A stretch of DNA of 64,000 nucleotides from positions 25,149 to 89,148 of the forward strand of contig CAJMNK010000001.1 of the NCBI GenBank assembly GCA_905214905.1, read 5' to 3'. A model generated the notes under the pieces. The model had not been told where the DNA came from. It ran no database searches and saw only the letters and a program-made list of their open reading frames with translations. How positions within the stretch are numbered: position 1 is the stretch's first letter; the number at the start of each line of letters is the position of its first letter. The position numbers were made by a program, and so were the translations under genes. This stretch comes from an uncultured bacterium. GTDB taxonomy: Bacteria > Actinomycetota > Coriobacteriia > Coriobacteriales > Coriobacteriaceae. Shown here in pieces: positions 62,530 to 64,000 of the stretch.

Positions 62530-63834
62530 ATGGCAGGCGAGAGGCTACATCGGGACGGATACATCCCACGTATCGTGGATGCGCAAATCGAGCGCTACCT
62601 TCGTGTCTTTGGCGCGGTCGAGATTGCGGGCATCAAGTGGTGCGGCAAGACGTGGGCCGCGCTTGAGCACGGGGCGTCCGCCTCGTATGTCGACGAGAAT
62701 CTCGACCTCGCACGTGCCGACCCGGCGATGATGTTGCTGGGAGACCGTCCGCATATTATCGATGAGTGGCAGCGCGTTCCCCAAATTTGGGACTACGTTA
62801 GACACGAGGTTGACCGCACCCGGGGCACGCGCGGCGCCTATATCCTCACGGGTTCCGCCACGCCTGCGTTTGGCTCAAAGGCGGAGGCGCCCGCGCATAG
62901 TGGAGCCGGACGCATCGGTCGCGTCCGCATGCACCCCATGACGCTTGCCGAGACAGGTGAGTCCAACGGCAAGGTGAGCCTGGCGGGCTTGTTTGAGCAT
63001 CGTTTTGAGCCCTGCCGGTGCAATGGCGATACACCGGGGCTTGTCGAAGCCGCCTGCCGCGGCGGATGGCCCGAGGCGATCGATATGGTTTCGGCTGACG
63101 CCCAGCTCATCGCCCGCGAATATCTCAACACCGCGTTTTCGAGCAGCTTCCCGGCGGTCGGTCTCGACCCCGATATTGCTCGTCGAGTCTCCGCATCGAT
63201 CGCGCGCAATCTGGGACAGGCGACCACGTATAAAACGATTCTTATGAATATGTTCGGTGCCGAGGAGGAACCCGCAGCGTTTGCCGACGAGACCAAGGTG
63301 CGTAGGTACCTGGATGCCCTCAAAGGCATGTTCATTCTCGAGGAGGTCCCCGGTTGGGTTCCCGCCGCGCGCGACAAACGACGCTTTACCGTCAAGCCCA
63401 AGCGCTATCTGGCAGATCCGAGCCTTGCTTGCGCCTTGCTAGGTATGTCCTTGCAGGCGTTGCTTGCCGACTGGCAGACATTTGGTCTGGTGTTTGAGAA
63501 TTTGGTCATACGCGACCTTTCGGTCTACGCGCGGTCGCTCGACCTGCTGGATAGCACGCCTGTGCGCTATTATCGCGACGATTCGGGCCTTGAGTGCGAT
63601 GCTATCGTGCAGCTAGCCGACGGACGGTGGGCCGCCTTTGAGATTAAGGTGAGTGAAGATAAGGCGAGCGCCGGCGTCGAGAGCCTCAAGCGCGTTCGCA
63701 AGAAGGTCTGTGGAAACCCTCGTTCACGCACGCGCGAACCGGAGTTTATGGCCGTGATTGTGGGGGTGGGAGAGTACGCTCGCGAGGTCGAGGACGGTAT
63801 CTACGTGATACCCGTGCGCGCGTTGGGGTGTTAA
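62530..63834 (+). CDS. AAA ATPase of the DUF4143 (PD-(D/E)xK-containing) type
   Basis: The 434-residue protein has a P-loop near the N-terminus with an altered Walker A (GIKWCGKTWAA; the Gly-Lys-Thr is kept), Walker B-like HIIDEWQ, a sensor ILTGSATPAF, a middle helical part and a C-terminal DUF4143 domain with the nuclease-like DSGLECDAIVQLADGRWAAFEIKVSED (D...ExK pattern). Members are abundant in gut anaerobes, often in many copies per genome; their role is not established. ATG 62530 follows GGGGTGG. The five 12-bp repeats just upstream may be its operator. Confidence 0.85.
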   Translation: MAGERLHRDGYIPRIVDAQIERYLRVFGAVEIAGIKWCGKTWAALEHGASASYVDENLDLARADPAMMLLGDRPHIIDEWQRVPQIWDYVRHEVDRTRGTRGAYILTGSATPAFGSKAEAPAHSGAGRIGRVRMHPMTLAETGESNGKVSLAGLFEHRFEPCRCNGDTPGLVEAACRGGWPEAIDMVSADAQLIAREYLNTAFSSSFPAVGLDPDIARRVSASIARNLGQATTYKTILMNMFGAEEEPAAFADETKVRRYLDALKGMFILEEVPGWVPAARDKRRFTVKPKRYLADPSLACALLGMSLQALLADWQTFGLVFENLVIRDLSVYARSLDLLDSTPVRYYRDDSGLECDAIVQLADGRWAAFEIKVSEDKASAGVESLKRVRKKVCGNPRSRTREPEFMAVIVGVGEYAREVEDGIYVIPVRALGC

Positions 63835-63998
63835 GGGGCGGCACGCCGTGTGCCCGCTGCCCGGTGCTGCGGATTGGTGCAAGTGGTCAGGTTTGTTTGC
63901 ACCATGTCCTTGGCATATGGAAGAAGCTGCTGTTCGTAATCTTTAGGTTGATTTCCGATCTCAGCCGAACACATTGAGCAAATAGGCCATTCCCGCAG
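63831..63998 (-). CDS. Possible partial gene, C-terminal end
   Basis: An open frame runs leftward from the window edge to a stop at 63831-63833, overlapping the stop of the ATPase gene. The about 55 residues include CSMC and the sequence AEIGNQPKDYEQQLLPYAKDM, which is not low complexity. Codon use is less GC-rich at the third position than in neighbouring genes. Whether it is real depends on the missing upstream part. Confidence 0.3.
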   Translation of the reverse strand: MREWPICSMCSAEIGNQPKDYEQQLLPYAKDMVQTNLTTCTNPQHRAAGTRRAAP

Positions 63999-64000
63999 TT

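Overview
The window is a high-GC (about 60%), compactly coded chromosomal segment that looks like a gut actinobacterium of the class Coriobacteriia, most probably Collinsella or a close relative. This rests on recognised gene types and style rather than any search: sortase-anchored surface proteins with LPxTG-like tails, a membrane-embedded LuxR-type regulator, mannose-family PTS genes, a GC-rich third codon position that produces long antisense shadow ORFs, and many palindromic intergenic repeats.

Layout. (1) 1-5260: the tail of an unknown gene, a terminator, then a PyrR-type leader and carAB (carbamoyl phosphate for pyrimidines and arginine). (2) 5476-9386: a GntR/UTRA regulator divergent from a four-gene mannose-family PTS (EIIA, EIIB, EIIC, EIID) with a palindromic operator between them. 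(3) 9521-17382: a small membrane protein, a MarR regulator and a 2137-residue secreted, wall-anchored GH31 glycosidase with many carbohydrate-binding modules. (4) 17538-24825: purE, a class B sortase, a MoaE-like gene, a CmpB-like membrane protein on the other strand, then purF-purM-purN. (5) 24875-31193: an orphan PTS EIIA, a parvulin-type foldase, a YqeY protein, a polar amino-acid ABC importer (ATPase, Tat/lipoprotein binding protein, two permeases) and a cytidylate-kinase-like gene. (6) 31197-42506: a 12-TM LuxR regulator divergent from two wall-anchored surface proteins (798 and 2211 aa) that share a 3' end, a flanking hairpin array and an upstream inverted repeat. (7) 42521-50350, mostly minus strand: NfnAB-like electron-bifurcating transhydrogenase, pth, a nuclease-like gene bracketed by two 204-bp MITE-like elements, prs and glmU. 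(8) 50549-54333: an ECF-type vitamin/metal importer (T, fused A-A, S), then a dense block of long inverted repeats. (9) 54333-59829: exodeoxyribonuclease III, a sirtuin, a folP-folK fusion with an odd insertion, a BirA-like protein, coaX and initiator tRNA-Met. (10) 59879-64000: a third hairpin array, an Old Yellow Enzyme family reductase, a set of five 12-bp direct repeats with exact 23-bp period, and an AAA/DUF4143-type ATPase.

The coding content is largely housekeeping metabolism plus host-glycan and surface functions. The least explained material is non-coding: arrays of exactly 55-bp hairpins with an 80-81 bp period (eight units in three places) whose arms co-vary; a family of hairpins built round GGGACAG; paired 204-bp elements bracketing a nuclease-like gene; an inverted-repeat element inserted in frame inside a transporter ATPase; and the 23-bp-period repeats in front of the ATPase. 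No phage, plasmid, transposase or CRISPR system is visible.
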